Below, in pieces: positions 1 to 6,251 of a stretch of DNA of 12,135 bases. The translations under genes were made by a program, and so were the position numbers. Source of the DNA: Halorhodospira sp. (GTDB lineage Bacteria; Pseudomonadota; Gammaproteobacteria; Nitrococcales; Halorhodospiraceae). The first letter of the stretch is position 1, and each line of letters begins with the position of its first letter. The notes below the pieces were generated by a model. The model saw only the letters and a program-made list of their open reading frames with translations, did not search any database and was not told where the DNA came from. Location: the NCBI GenBank assembly GCA_007121755.1, contig SKJZ01000112.1:1-12135 (forward strand). The letters are read 5' to 3'.

Positions 1-129
1 ACGCGAGTTTTTGCGCGCGATCCTAATCGGTCGAGAAGCGCAGGGAACCCGAAGGGCGCATCCGGTGAGCCCGGCCGGGAATACACCCCGACAATACTTT
101 CCGTAAAGTTAGTAATCTAGGGAGCAGGA
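1..129. other. left-edge non-coding stretch, no feature supported
   Basis: No reading frame here looks like a gene and I see no tRNA, rRNA or clear promoter. The stretch becomes AT-richer around 90-120 (several TA-rich hexamers), which may be part of a promoter for the small gene that starts at 244, but no -35/-10 pair is convincing. Confidence 0.4.
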
Positions 130-202
130 AGTTTCAAGAGGCAAGTTGCAAGGCGGGACGCCCGCGCTGGGCGCCCCCTCTTGCGACTTGCCTCTTGAAA
201 CT
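130..202. repeat. 22-bp inverted repeat with GC-rich centre (REP/MITE-like hairpin)
   Basis: Arms at 130-151 and 181-202 are reverse complements with a single mismatch (position 147 against 185); the outer 16-17 bp are perfect. The 29-nt centre can form further small stems, for example GCGGG/CCCGC at 153-165 around a 3-nt loop, and contains the palindrome GGGCGCCC. The arms read ...CAAGAGGCAAG... and are less GC-rich than the surroundings. There is no T-tract beside either arm, so a standard Rho-independent terminator is unlikely. It lies 41 bp upstream of a small gene, in its likely leader. It could be an extragenic repetitive element, a miniature transposon remnant, or an RNA hairpin in the leader. 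Confidence 0.75.
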
Positions 203-243
203 AGCAACTTCAAACCATCCAACCAAGCCGAGCTGTCTTCATC

Positions 244-435
244 ATGTCCGAATGGGTCTACTTTCTGGCCACCGCGGCCATCGCCTACCACGGCATCACG
301 CACACCGATGCCAACGGGGAGCACCCGATGGGGCACCTCTTCTTCGGGTGCACCGCATTGATCTTCGCCATGCGTTTTCTGTTCGTCGATATCCTCGGGT
401 TGCCGATCTGGGGCATGACGCCGATCAACCCGTAG
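244..435 (+). CDS. small two-helix membrane protein, unknown function (63 aa)
   Basis: I do not recognise this protein. It has a hydrophobic segment at about residues 4-16, a polar stretch with HTDANGEH (20-27), a second hydrophobic helix at about 31-50, and a short tail ending in TPINP. The composition is that of a real small inner-membrane protein, and no competing gene lies on the other strand. The ATG at 244 is the only sensible start; the ribosome-binding site upstream is weak. It stops 3 bp before the stop codon of the convergent TPR gene, so the two genes are packed tail to tail. The 22-bp inverted repeat just upstream may affect its expression. Existence is inferred from composition and spacing only, and no function can be assigned. 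Confidence 0.55.
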   Translation: MSEWVYFLATAAIAYHGITHTDANGEHPMGHLFFGCTALIFAMRFLFVDILGLPIWGMTPINP

Positions 436-438
436 GAG

Positions 439-1026
439 TCAGTCCACCCGCTGGCTGTAGGAACGCTGGGCGCGATCCTCCTCCGGGATGTTGAGCACCC
501 GTTCCTCTTCAGGCAGATCCAACTGCGCCTGGATATAGCCGGCCCGGTCGGCGATGGTCGGCTGGCCGTCGGGGTCCATGTGCAGGAACTTGGTCAACCA
601 ACCCGGCCCGTCGGCCACGGAGGGATCGAGGATCAGGGCTCGCTCGTAATCGGCCAGGGCCTCCTCGTAACGGCCCATGCGGTCGTAGGCGATCCCCCGA
701 TTCGCGTAGGCGCCGGCAAACCCCGGGTCCTCCTCCAGATAGCGGGTATAGATCTCAACCGCCTCCGCATACCTCTCCAACTGCGTCAAGGCGGCCGCCT
801 TGCCCCGTAACGCGTGCAGATGCTCCGGATCGGCCTCCAGCGCGCTCTTGTACTCCCGGTAAGCCCGCTCATACCGGTGATCGGCGAAGGCCCGATCCCC
901 GGCGGTGGCGGCGACATCACCGGGGCCGCGCTCCGGCACGAACCCCTCATAGACGAGCCAGGCGATGGGCAGAATCGCGATCACGACGGCCACCCACTTC
1001 AATTTCTGATACATCTCTTCGCTCAT
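439..1026 (-). CDS. membrane-anchored TPR-repeat protein (195 aa)
   Basis: A short N-terminal region is followed by one membrane helix at about residues 9-28 (WVAVVIAILPIAWLV...). Three tandem tetratricopeptide repeats follow at about 39-72, 73-106 and 107-140. Each shows the TPR pattern of small/large helix-packing residues and a closing DP (EADPEH, EEDPGF, LILDPS). A charged, Pro/Asp/Glu-rich tail makes up about 140-195. TPR domains bind proteins, so this is probably an assembly or scaffolding protein held at the membrane; its partner is unknown. I start it at the ATG at 1026, not at the far upstream start, because that ATG overlaps the stop of the 78-aa gene as ATGA (4-bp overlap), the mark of translational coupling. 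The helix also then sits near the N-terminus as expected. The two proteins are likely made together and may form a complex. Confidence 0.85.
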   Translation of the reverse strand: MSEEMYQKLKWVAVVIAILPIAWLVYEGFVPERGPGDVAATAGDRAFADHRYERAYREYKSALEADPEHLHALRGKAAALTQLERYAEAVEIYTRYLEEDPGFAGAYANRGIAYDRMGRYEEALADYERALILDPSVADGPGWLTKFLHMDPDGQPTIADRAGYIQAQLDLPEEERVLNIPEEDRAQRSYSQRVD

Positions 1027-1259
1027 TGCGGCATACCCACCGTCGATGCATTGAACAGAAAGGAAAAAACAAGACAGATAAATGAACTGATCACCAATGC
1101 GCGGCGCCACTGCCCGGCGCTCTCCTCGGCCGTCAGTTCCCGCTCCAGCTTGCGCTGCAACCGGCGTACGCTCAGCGCCCAAATCCACTGGCTTGCCGGG
1201 TAGAGCAACAGCAGCGCCAGGACCACTACGTAAATAACAAAAAGTCCGGTTCCCACCAT
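1023..1259 (-). CDS. small two-helix membrane protein coupled to TPR gene (78 aa)
   Basis: There are two hydrophobic helices, at about residues 5-28 and 54-71. A basic, amphipathic loop (RRLQRKLERELTAEES, about 32-47) joins them and is probably cytoplasmic by the positive-inside rule. The stop codon overlaps the start of the TPR gene by 4 bp, so the pair is an operon. The arrangement (helix, charged helical loop, helix, then TPR) recalls the cytochrome c maturation protein CcmI, where these parts lie in one chain. Sequence similarity to CcmI is not evident, so this is only a topological comparison. The start codon lies about 30 nt beyond the T-tract of the symporter's terminator, so expression needs either a promoter in that gap or read-through. 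Function unknown. Confidence 0.7.
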   Translation of the reverse strand: MVGTGLFVIYVVVLALLLLYPASQWIWALSVRRLQRKLERELTAEESAGQWRRALVISSFICLVFSFLFNASTVGMPQ

Positions 1260-1280
1260 AGCGAATAACTACCGTTACCC

Positions 1281-1314
1281 AAGAAAAAAAGCGAGGGAGC
1301 TTACGCTCCCCCGC
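1281..1314 (-). terminator. Rho-independent terminator after the symporter gene
   Basis: On the minus strand a hairpin (arms 1305-1314 and 1291-1300, 9 of 10 pairs, loop of 4 nt at 1301-1304) is followed directly by a run of seven T (plus-strand A-run at 1284-1290). This is the classical intrinsic terminator form. It sits about 60 bp after the symporter stop codon and just before the 78-aa gene. Confidence 0.85.
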
Positions 1315-1328
1315 CATTCTACTACTTT

Positions 1329-1365
1329 GGAGCGGTCCCTTGCCTCAAGGCAAGGGACCGACTCC
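1329..1365 (-). repeat. long perfect hairpin in the symporter 3' end
   Basis: A 12-bp perfect stem (1333-1344 with 1349-1360) closes a TCAA loop and extends by a further 4 bp (GGAG 1329-1332 with CTCC 1362-1365) across one bulged base. It begins 8 bp after the symporter stop and has no T-tract. With the terminator next to it, it forms a tandem-hairpin 3' end that would stabilise the symporter mRNA against 3' exonucleases or aid termination. Confidence 0.8.
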
Positions 1366-1372
1366 GACTGCA

Positions 1373-3523
1373 TCACGGACGGCTGACGTCCATACGGACC
1401 TCGGCATCCTCGTCGAAAAGGATTTCGACCTCCTTCTGCGGCACTGTGCTCATTTCGAGCTTGTAGCACATGAACCACATCATAGTGACGCCGAGCACCC
1501 ACCACAGCAGCTGCCAGACCCAGATCGAGGGCAGGCCGAAGAACCACCAGGTGGCGGGGTTGTTGGGATCGCCGAACAGCCAGTTGCCGATGACGATGCC
1601 CGGGCCGACGGCGAAGAAGAACCAGCCGATGACCGCAATCCAGCCGATCGGGATCAGGTGGCGCTTCTCCTCGGGCAGGGACGCATGCTCCCGCAGGAAG
1701 TTGTGGTACGTCATGCGGTGCTCGAGCTCCTCCTTGTTCTGAGTGAACGCGGAGATCGCGATCGCGACCGGCAGGTTGAAGAGGATACCCCAACCGGCGG
1801 CGTGGATCGTCAACGGCCAGCGGCCCCACGGCACATCGATGCCCAGCATCGCCATGAAGTTGATACCGGCGTTATCGGTCATCATCACGGCGATAAGGCC
1901 AAGGGCCAGGCCCCACACCACGCCCTGACGGGTCAGCCACGGCCAGAAGCAGATGGCGATCAGCGCCACCCACATCTGGGTACCGGCAGAGACCGCCAGG
2001 CCGCCCAGGAGCACCAGCGCGTCGGTCGTGAACGTGGCCACCATCAGTGCGGCCACCACCAGCGCCGTTACCAGCACCCGCCCAACCTGCTTCTGCACGT
2101 TGTGGCTGACGTTCGGCATGATGTAGCGACGCAGCAAGTCACGGGTGAACATGCCACTGGTGGTCGACATGTAGGCCGCGCCGGTGGACTGCATCGCGGC
2201 CAAGGCACAGACCGCCAGCAAGGCCGCCAACCACGGCGCCACCGCCTCCAGCATGCTGAGAAGCTGCGGCACCAGTGCGCTGGAACCACCACCCTCGCGG
2301 ACCAAGTCGATCCAGCCGGCATCCGTCGGATCACCGCCACGCTGGAGCATCTCCAAGCCTTCGCGAATGGCGTCCTCCACCTCTTCGCGGCTCCAGTCCG
2401 GATGGGCGGTGGCCATAAGGCCGCGCTGCATCACCACGTCTGTCCGGGCTTCGAAAAGATCCCGGTACTCACCGAGGGTCTCTTCATACTCCGGGTTGTA
2501 GACGTCCTTGGCGAAATCGACGTTGGCGCCCAGCGTGTGGCCGGCCATCGCCTGGATCGCGGTGAAGATGAACAGCAGGCCGCCGATGCCCAGCGGGGAC
2601 ATCCACGTCTGCTGCGGCGCGAACGGCCTCGGGTTCTGGTTGGAGAACGCCCACATGGTGAAGGACGGCGAGGCCATGATGCCCATCAGCGCCCACATGT
2701 AGGTCAGGTTCATGATCCCGGTCCAGACACCGCCTTGGGCGTCACCGGCACCGCCGACCCACTGGATCACGCCCGGCACCGCCACGTAGCCGCTTTGCCC
2801 GGCCGGTGTAATGCCCGGCGAACCGGAACCGGTGCCACCGGTCAGCAGATCCCACTGCACCAACGCGCCGAGGCCACGGGTGAAGTCGCCCCAGCTGCCG
2901 ACGTAGAAAAGCGTGATCACGCCGATGGCGAAGATGCCGAACATCAGCAGGATGCACTGCATGGCGTCGACGTACGCCACCGCCCGCAGACCGCCGGAGG
3001 CAACGTAGAAGAGCACCACCGCCGAGAGCAGCCACATGCCGACCTCGATACCCAACGCGCCGTCGGTCAGCACGTTGAACAGGAAGCCCGACGCGCGGAG
3101 CTGGATGCCGAGATACGGGATGGAGAAGATCAGCGCCACGATCAGGATCAGGATCCGGATCGAGTCGGTGCGGAAGTACGCGGCGAACATCTCGCCCGGG
3201 GTGATGTACCCCCACCGCTTGCCGATCATCCACTGCCGCTTCAGGAACATCATTCCGGTGAACGGAATGGTGATTGAGTAGAACGACGCGTATGCGTACT
3301 GCAAGCCGTCAACATAGATCAGGCCGGGGTGGCCGACGAAGGTCCATCCCGAAAACGACGTCGCCGTCGCCGCCAGGATGAAGACCCACATGCTCACCGA
3401 ACGGCCCGCCACGAAGTAGTCGCTGGCGGTACGCGCCCAAAGGGCACCCTTGATGCCCCAGAAGATACAGTAGGACCAGTACAGGCCTACAAAGATTAAC
3501 AGCCATATGGCCATGGGTGACAT
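1373..3523 (-). CDS. sodium:solute symporter, SLC5/SSS family (716 aa)
   Basis: A polytopic inner-membrane transporter of the sodium/solute symporter family, importing a small organic solute with Na+. Family signs are the N-terminal helix followed by DYFVAGRSV (35-43), a tryptophan/glycine-rich TM2 (SGWTFVGHPGLIY, 58-70), the long TM run to about 330, and STTSG (453-457) in the region where family members bind Na+. At 716 aa it is longer than the usual 480-600. The excess lies mainly in a hydrophilic, acidic segment at about 335-415, between membrane helices, and in an extended C-terminal part with two more helices and an acidic tail. The start at 3523 has a good SD (GGGGGAG) 5-6 nt upstream. 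The substrate is not readable; neighbouring DUF294, exonuclease and SLC5-kinase genes fit an acetate/carboxylate or amino-acid carrier like those near CrbS/CrbR. A sigma-54 promoter precedes it and a terminator follows, so it is probably monocistronic. Confidence 0.93.
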   Translation of the reverse strand: MSPMAIWLLIFVGLYWSYCIFWGIKGALWARTASDYFVAGRSVSMWVFILAATATSFSGWTFVGHPGLIYVDGLQYAYASFYSITIPFTGMMFLKRQWMIGKRWGYITPGEMFAAYFRTDSIRILILIVALIFSIPYLGIQLRASGFLFNVLTDGALGIEVGMWLLSAVVLFYVASGGLRAVAYVDAMQCILLMFGIFAIGVITLFYVGSWGDFTRGLGALVQWDLLTGGTGSGSPGITPAGQSGYVAVPGVIQWVGGAGDAQGGVWTGIMNLTYMWALMGIMASPSFTMWAFSNQNPRPFAPQQTWMSPLGIGGLLFIFTAIQAMAGHTLGANVDFAKDVYNPEYEETLGEYRDLFEARTDVVMQRGLMATAHPDWSREEVEDAIREGLEMLQRGGDPTDAGWIDLVREGGGSSALVPQLLSMLEAVAPWLAALLAVCALAAMQSTGAAYMSTTSGMFTRDLLRRYIMPNVSHNVQKQVGRVLVTALVVAALMVATFTTDALVLLGGLAVSAGTQMWVALIAICFWPWLTRQGVVWGLALGLIAVMMTDNAGINFMAMLGIDVPWGRWPLTIHAAGWGILFNLPVAIAISAFTQNKEELEHRMTYHNFLREHASLPEEKRHLIPIGWIAVIGWFFFAVGPGIVIGNWLFGDPNNPATWWFFGLPSIWVWQLLWWVLGVTMMWFMCYKLEMSTVPQKEVEILFDEDAEVRMDVSRP

Positions 3524-3570
3524 TGACTCTCCCCCTCACACTTTGTGTTTATTTGAGAGAACTTTGAAGC

Positions 3571-3585
3571 GGCCCGAACAGGGCC
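3571..3585 (-). other. small hairpin in the symporter leader
   Basis: GGCCC (3571-3575) and GGGCC (3581-3585) pair around a 5-nt loop. If the sigma-54 start near 3590 is right, this lies at the very 5' end of the symporter mRNA, where a hairpin can protect the transcript. The stem is short and could be chance. Confidence 0.3.
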
Positions 3586-3600
3586 ACGCGGGGTCTGAAT

Positions 3601-3616
3601 TGCCAGAATCGTGCCA
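3601..3616 (-). promoter_or_regulatory. sigma-54 (RpoN) -24/-12 promoter for the symporter
   Basis: The minus strand reads TGGCACGATTCTGGCA. Compared with the RpoN consensus TGGCACG-N4-TTGCA, every base agrees except one T to G in the -12 box; the invariant GG (-24) and GC (-12) have the correct spacing. The predicted start is near 3590, giving a leader of about 67 nt before the ATG at 3523. Sigma-54 promoters need a AAA+ activator bound upstream. None is encoded in this window, but two dyads at suitable distance are present. Confidence 0.75.
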
Positions 3617-3668
3617 CCCATTGGCGGACCGTCAATACAACGAGTTAACTACCGGAGCCACACGCCGC

Positions 3669-3696
3669 CCTGTTACCTGTTACCCAAAGTAACAGG
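3669..3696. promoter_or_regulatory. dyad 1: CCTGTTAC-N5-GTAACAGG, with a repeated left half-site
   Basis: CCTGTTAC (3676-3683) and GTAACAGG (3689-3696) form a perfect 8-bp inverted repeat with a 5-nt spacer. A second copy of CCTGTTAC (3669-3676) overlaps the left arm by one base, 7 bp further left, so a TGTTAC-N12-GTAACA arrangement is also present. The centre is about 96 bp upstream of the predicted sigma-54 start, a normal enhancer distance. TGTTAC/GTAACA half-sites resemble, from memory, those described for the NtrC-family activator CbrB in Pseudomonas; the spacing differs. It could also serve the divergent DUF294 gene. Confidence 0.6.
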
Positions 3697-3700
3697 CCTC

Positions 3701-3726
3701 CTGTTTCCGTCAGTAACGGCAAACAG
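3701..3726. promoter_or_regulatory. dyad 2: CTGTTTCCGT...ACGGcAAACAG
   Basis: CTGTTTCCGT (3701-3710) pairs with ACGGCAAACAG (3716-3726) apart from one inserted C, around a short spacer. The outer CTGTT/AACAG matches dyad 1, and its centre lies about 27 bp further from the symporter promoter. A GTAAC element (3713-3717) lies inside. Two related dyads in tandem suggest cooperative binding of one dimeric regulator. Confidence 0.45.
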
Positions 3727-3810
3727 AACACATCGCAAACGGTTTTTCGATCCTTCTCGTAGTATGCTGGCAGGGGCATACACGCACGGGCCCGTCGAAG
3801 GAATGAGAGC

Positions 3811-5718
3811 ATGAACCAGGTTGAAAGCGCATCCGCCGAAACCCCGCTCACTCCCGATATCAGCCGCCTGGCCGCCACACAGGTGTTCGGGCGGCTCAAT
3901 GACGACGTCCTCAAGGCCTTGGTGGCTCACGGCCGCCTCCGGCGCCTGAAGACCGGCGAGGTGATCTTCCGATACGGCGACCCCGACCACAACCTCCTCT
4001 ACATTGTCTACGAGGGCCGGGTCGAACTCTCATGGCCGACGGGGGAGATCGCCTCGCGCGATGCCGTCACCCTGCTGGGGCTCTCGAGCTACTTCGACAA
4101 CGAGCCTTACTCCCTCACCGCGACGGCGGCGCGGCCGACCACCATCATCGAGGTGCCGTTCGACAAGGTCCGCGAGCTGGAAGACAGCTATCCGGCCCTC
4201 GCCGACACATTGAGCCACGTCATTGCCGAGCGCATCCGGGCCGGCACCCACTCCCGCACCACGGTCTCCGGTGTCCTCGCCCTGCCGGTAAGCAGCGTCA
4301 TGAACACGCCGCTGACTTACTGCACGGCCATCTGCACGCTCGCCGACGCCTTCTCGCTCATGCAGGAGCGCGGGATCGGCAGTCTCGGCATACTCGACGA
4401 CGCCGACGGGATCATCGGCTTGGCCACGGTGAACAGTATCGCCCGGGCGGTATTGGTCGACGGCCACAACCGGCTGGACTCCCTGATCGAGGCCACCGAA
4501 CCGGCCGTCACCATCGCACCGGAGGCGAAGCTTTGGGAGGCCGAGGAGCTTCAGGTCCGGCACGGCGTGAAGTACCTGGTGGTGATGGACGGCACCCGGC
4601 CGGTCGGGATGCTCTCCCAAACCAACATCTTGAACGCCGTGCTCGCGCAGCAGACGGTTTTGCGCGAGCGCATCGGGCGCGCCACCGACTTCGAGGAACT
4701 ACGCGGCATCGCCGGCGAGGTCGGGGCTGTGGCGCGCGAGGCGTGGGAGAACAACCGGGAGGCGAGCCGGGCGGCGTACATCCTCAGCGAGTACCACGTC
4801 CAGCTGCAGCACCGGTGCGTGGAGCTGGTGCTGCGGCAGTTCGAGGAGGAGGGCAAGGGCGCGCCGCCCCGCCCGTACGCCCTGGTATTGATGGGATCGT
4901 TGGCGCGGCGGGAGTCCCTGATCCACACGGACCAGGACAACGCCATCCTCATCGCCGACAGCAAGGAAGCGGACGGGCCGCCGGAGGCCTTGGACGAAGA
5001 GGAGCGGGCGTGGTTCGAACGGTTCACCGACGCCCTCAACCACCGGCTCGATGAGATTGGCTACCAGTGGTGCCCCGGCGATATCATGGCGCGCAACCCC
5101 GAATACCGCCGGCAACTTGCCGACTGGCGCAAGCGGATCAGCTACATGACCCGCCATCCGAACCAGACAGCGGCGCGCTGGTGCAACATCTTCTTCGACT
5201 TCCAGCTCTTTTATGGCGACGACACGCTGGTCAGCGAACTCTGGGATCACATCATGGCCGAGATGGAAGAGCGCCCCAAGCTGCTGCGTTTCATGGCCGC
5301 GGACGACGCCGAGGGGACGCCGGCCCTCGGCCTGTTCAACCGGCTGATCACGTCGGACCGCGAGGAGGGCAAGGGCCGTGTCGATATCAAGCGCAACGGA
5401 CTGCGGATCATCTGCAATGCGGCGCGCATTTATGCGCTCTCCGCCGGCATCCGCGAGACCAATACGATCTCCCGGCTGCAGGCGTTGCGCCGTCAGGGCG
5501 AACTCACTCCCGAGATGGTGGAGTCGGTCATCGCCGCCCACGAGGAGTTGACCGATCTACTACTGACCCATCAACTCGAACAGGAGCGCGCCGGACAACC
5601 GCTCGACAAGTTCATCGACCCGGACGCCCTGGACGACCTGGCGCGCCAATCCCTGACCACCAGCATGCGGGCGATCAAACGGTTCCAGGACCGCGTGCAA
5701 GGGAGGTTTGGGCTTTAG
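3811..5718 (+). CDS. cNMP-binding/CBS/DUF294 nucleotidyltransferase-like protein (635 aa)
   Basis: A soluble signalling protein in four parts. The first is a cyclic-nucleotide-binding-like beta-roll (about 20-145). The second is a pair of CBS domains (about 155-275), which usually sense adenine nucleotides. The third is a GlnD-like nucleotidyltransferase domain (DUF294, about 300-450), and the last is the DUF294 C-terminal helical domain (about 465-630). The NTase motif is intact: GSLARRES (362-369) followed by TDQDNA (373-378), with D374 and D376 as the expected metal ligands, then PGD (422-424). The length is typical for the family. By family it would transfer a nucleotide to an unknown acceptor, possibly a protein, as GlnD does with PII. 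An AAGGA ribosome-binding site lies 8 nt before the ATG. It is divergent from the symporter and upstream of the kinase operon, a neighbourhood seen for homologues beside SLC5 symporters and epsilon-like nucleases in Pseudomonas and Vibrio. Confidence 0.92.
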   Translation: MNQVESASAETPLTPDISRLAATQVFGRLNDDVLKALVAHGRLRRLKTGEVIFRYGDPDHNLLYIVYEGRVELSWPTGEIASRDAVTLLGLSSYFDNEPYSLTATAARPTTIIEVPFDKVRELEDSYPALADTLSHVIAERIRAGTHSRTTVSGVLALPVSSVMNTPLTYCTAICTLADAFSLMQERGIGSLGILDDADGIIGLATVNSIARAVLVDGHNRLDSLIEATEPAVTIAPEAKLWEAEELQVRHGVKYLVVMDGTRPVGMLSQTNILNAVLAQQTVLRERIGRATDFEELRGIAGEVGAVAREAWENNREASRAAYILSEYHVQLQHRCVELVLRQFEEEGKGAPPRPYALVLMGSLARRESLIHTDQDNAILIADSKEADGPPEALDEEERAWFERFTDALNHRLDEIGYQWCPGDIMARNPEYRRQLADWRKRISYMTRHPNQTAARWCNIFFDFQLFYGDDTLVSELWDHIMAEMEERPKLLRFMAADDAEGTPALGLFNRLITSDREEGKGRVDIKRNGLRIICNAARIYALSAGIRETNTISRLQALRRQGELTPEMVESVIAAHEELTDLLLTHQLEQERAGQPLDKFIDPDALDDLARQSLTTSMRAIKRFQDRVQGRFGL

Positions 5719-5759
5719 GTGTTCTGAAAAACCGCCCTCGGCCGGTTCTCCGAAACACC
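5718..5759. repeat. imperfect nested inverted repeat after the DUF294 gene
   Basis: GGTGTT (5718-5723) pairs with AACACC (5754-5759), and inside it AACCG (5730-5734) pairs with CGGTT (5743-5747) around an 8-nt loop. It starts at the last base of the DUF294 stop codon. The only T's downstream are a short CCCTTT, so it is at best a weak terminator. Confidence 0.45.
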
Positions 5760-5767
5760 CTTTAGAG

Positions 5768-5797
5768 GCTTGCCGGAACCCGCCGCGCCCGGCAAGC
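5768..5797 (+). repeat. 9-bp perfect hairpin between DUF294 gene and kinase operon
   Basis: GCTTGCCGG (5768-5776) and CCGGCAAGC (5789-5797) form a perfect stem around a 12-nt loop. No T-tract follows. It lies 54 bp before the response-regulator gene and may end or attenuate transcription coming from the DUF294 gene, or simply protect its 3' end. Confidence 0.55.
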
Positions 5798-5812
5798 TGA
5801 GTACAGTGGGTC

Positions 5813-5818
5813 GATAAT
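5813..5818 (+). promoter_or_regulatory. candidate -10 box for the kinase operon
   Basis: GATAAT in an AT-rich patch 33 bp before the response-regulator ATG is a good sigma-70 -10 match. No acceptable -35 box lies 16-18 bp upstream, so an activator would be needed or the match is accidental. Confidence 0.25.
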
Positions 5819-5850
5819 AACAGACAGATGGTGGAGGAGAATCCCCGTCC

Positions 5851-6234
5851 ATGAGCCAGGAAATCCTAATCGTCGATGACGAAGCGAACATTGTCCTTTC
5901 TCTGGAATTCTTGATGAAGCAGGCAGGATTCCAGGTGCGCACTGCGGAGGACGGGGAGCAGGCCCTGGAAGCGATGGAGGACCACCCCCCCGATCTCGTG
6001 CTGCTCGATGTAATGATGCCGCGGAAGAACGGTTACGAGGTCTGCGAGGAGATTCGCCGGCGCCCCGAGTGGGCGGGGCTGCCGGTAGTGATGCTCACCG
6101 CGAAGGGGCGTGACGTGGAGCGCGAAAAGGGACTCGCGTTGGGCGCCGACGACTATATTACCAAGCCGTTCTCCACCCAAGAGGTCGTGGACAAGGTCAA
6201 GGAGATCCTTCGTGACCGTCAGGGTGGCGGCTAA
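5851..6234 (+). CDS. single-domain response regulator, CheY-like (127 aa)
   Basis: A complete receiver domain with nothing after it. The phospho-accepting aspartate is D53 (LLDVMMPRKNG), with acidic-pocket residues D9 and D10, the conserved T83 (MLTAK) and K105 (TKPF). It should be phosphorylated by a histidine kinase; the SLC5 kinase encoded at the end of the same operon is the natural partner. Because there is no DNA-binding or enzymatic output domain, its effect must pass through a protein contact, perhaps with the exonuclease/pseudokinase encoded 17 bp downstream. A strong SD (GGAGGAGA, 5833-5840) precedes the ATG, and this is the first gene of the four-gene operon. Confidence 0.93.
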   Translation: MSQEILIVDDEANIVLSLEFLMKQAGFQVRTAEDGEQALEAMEDHPPDLVLLDVMMPRKNGYEVCEEIRRRPEWAGLPVVMLTAKGRDVEREKGLALGADDYITKPFSTQEVVDKVKEILRDRQGGG

Positions 6235-6251
6235 GACTGGGCTTTCGAGAC

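Noticed and set aside
1027..1317. N-terminal extension of the TPR protein up to 1317
   Set aside because: It would overlap the 78-aa gene completely and the terminator, and the added residues look random; the ATGA overlap at 1023-1026 marks the start.
1340..3277. 645-codon open frame on the plus strand, opposite the symporter
   Set aside because: Its composition (His, Arg, Gly, Asp and Gln rich, without hydrophobic cores) is that of an antisense shadow of GC-rich membrane-protein codons, while the minus strand encodes a clear SLC5 protein.
3760..3768. Possible sigma-70 -10 box (TAGTAT or TATGCT) for the DUF294 gene
   Set aside because: No acceptable -35 hexamer at 16-18 bp; too weak to list as a promoter.
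4032..5054. 340-codon frame-shifted open frame within the DUF294 gene
   Set aside because: An Arg/Gly/Ala/His-rich shadow in another frame; the DUF294 frame carries all motifs.
5718..5797. Intrinsic terminator after the DUF294 gene
   Set aside because: Hairpins are present but no T-tract follows either one, so they are listed only as inverted repeats.
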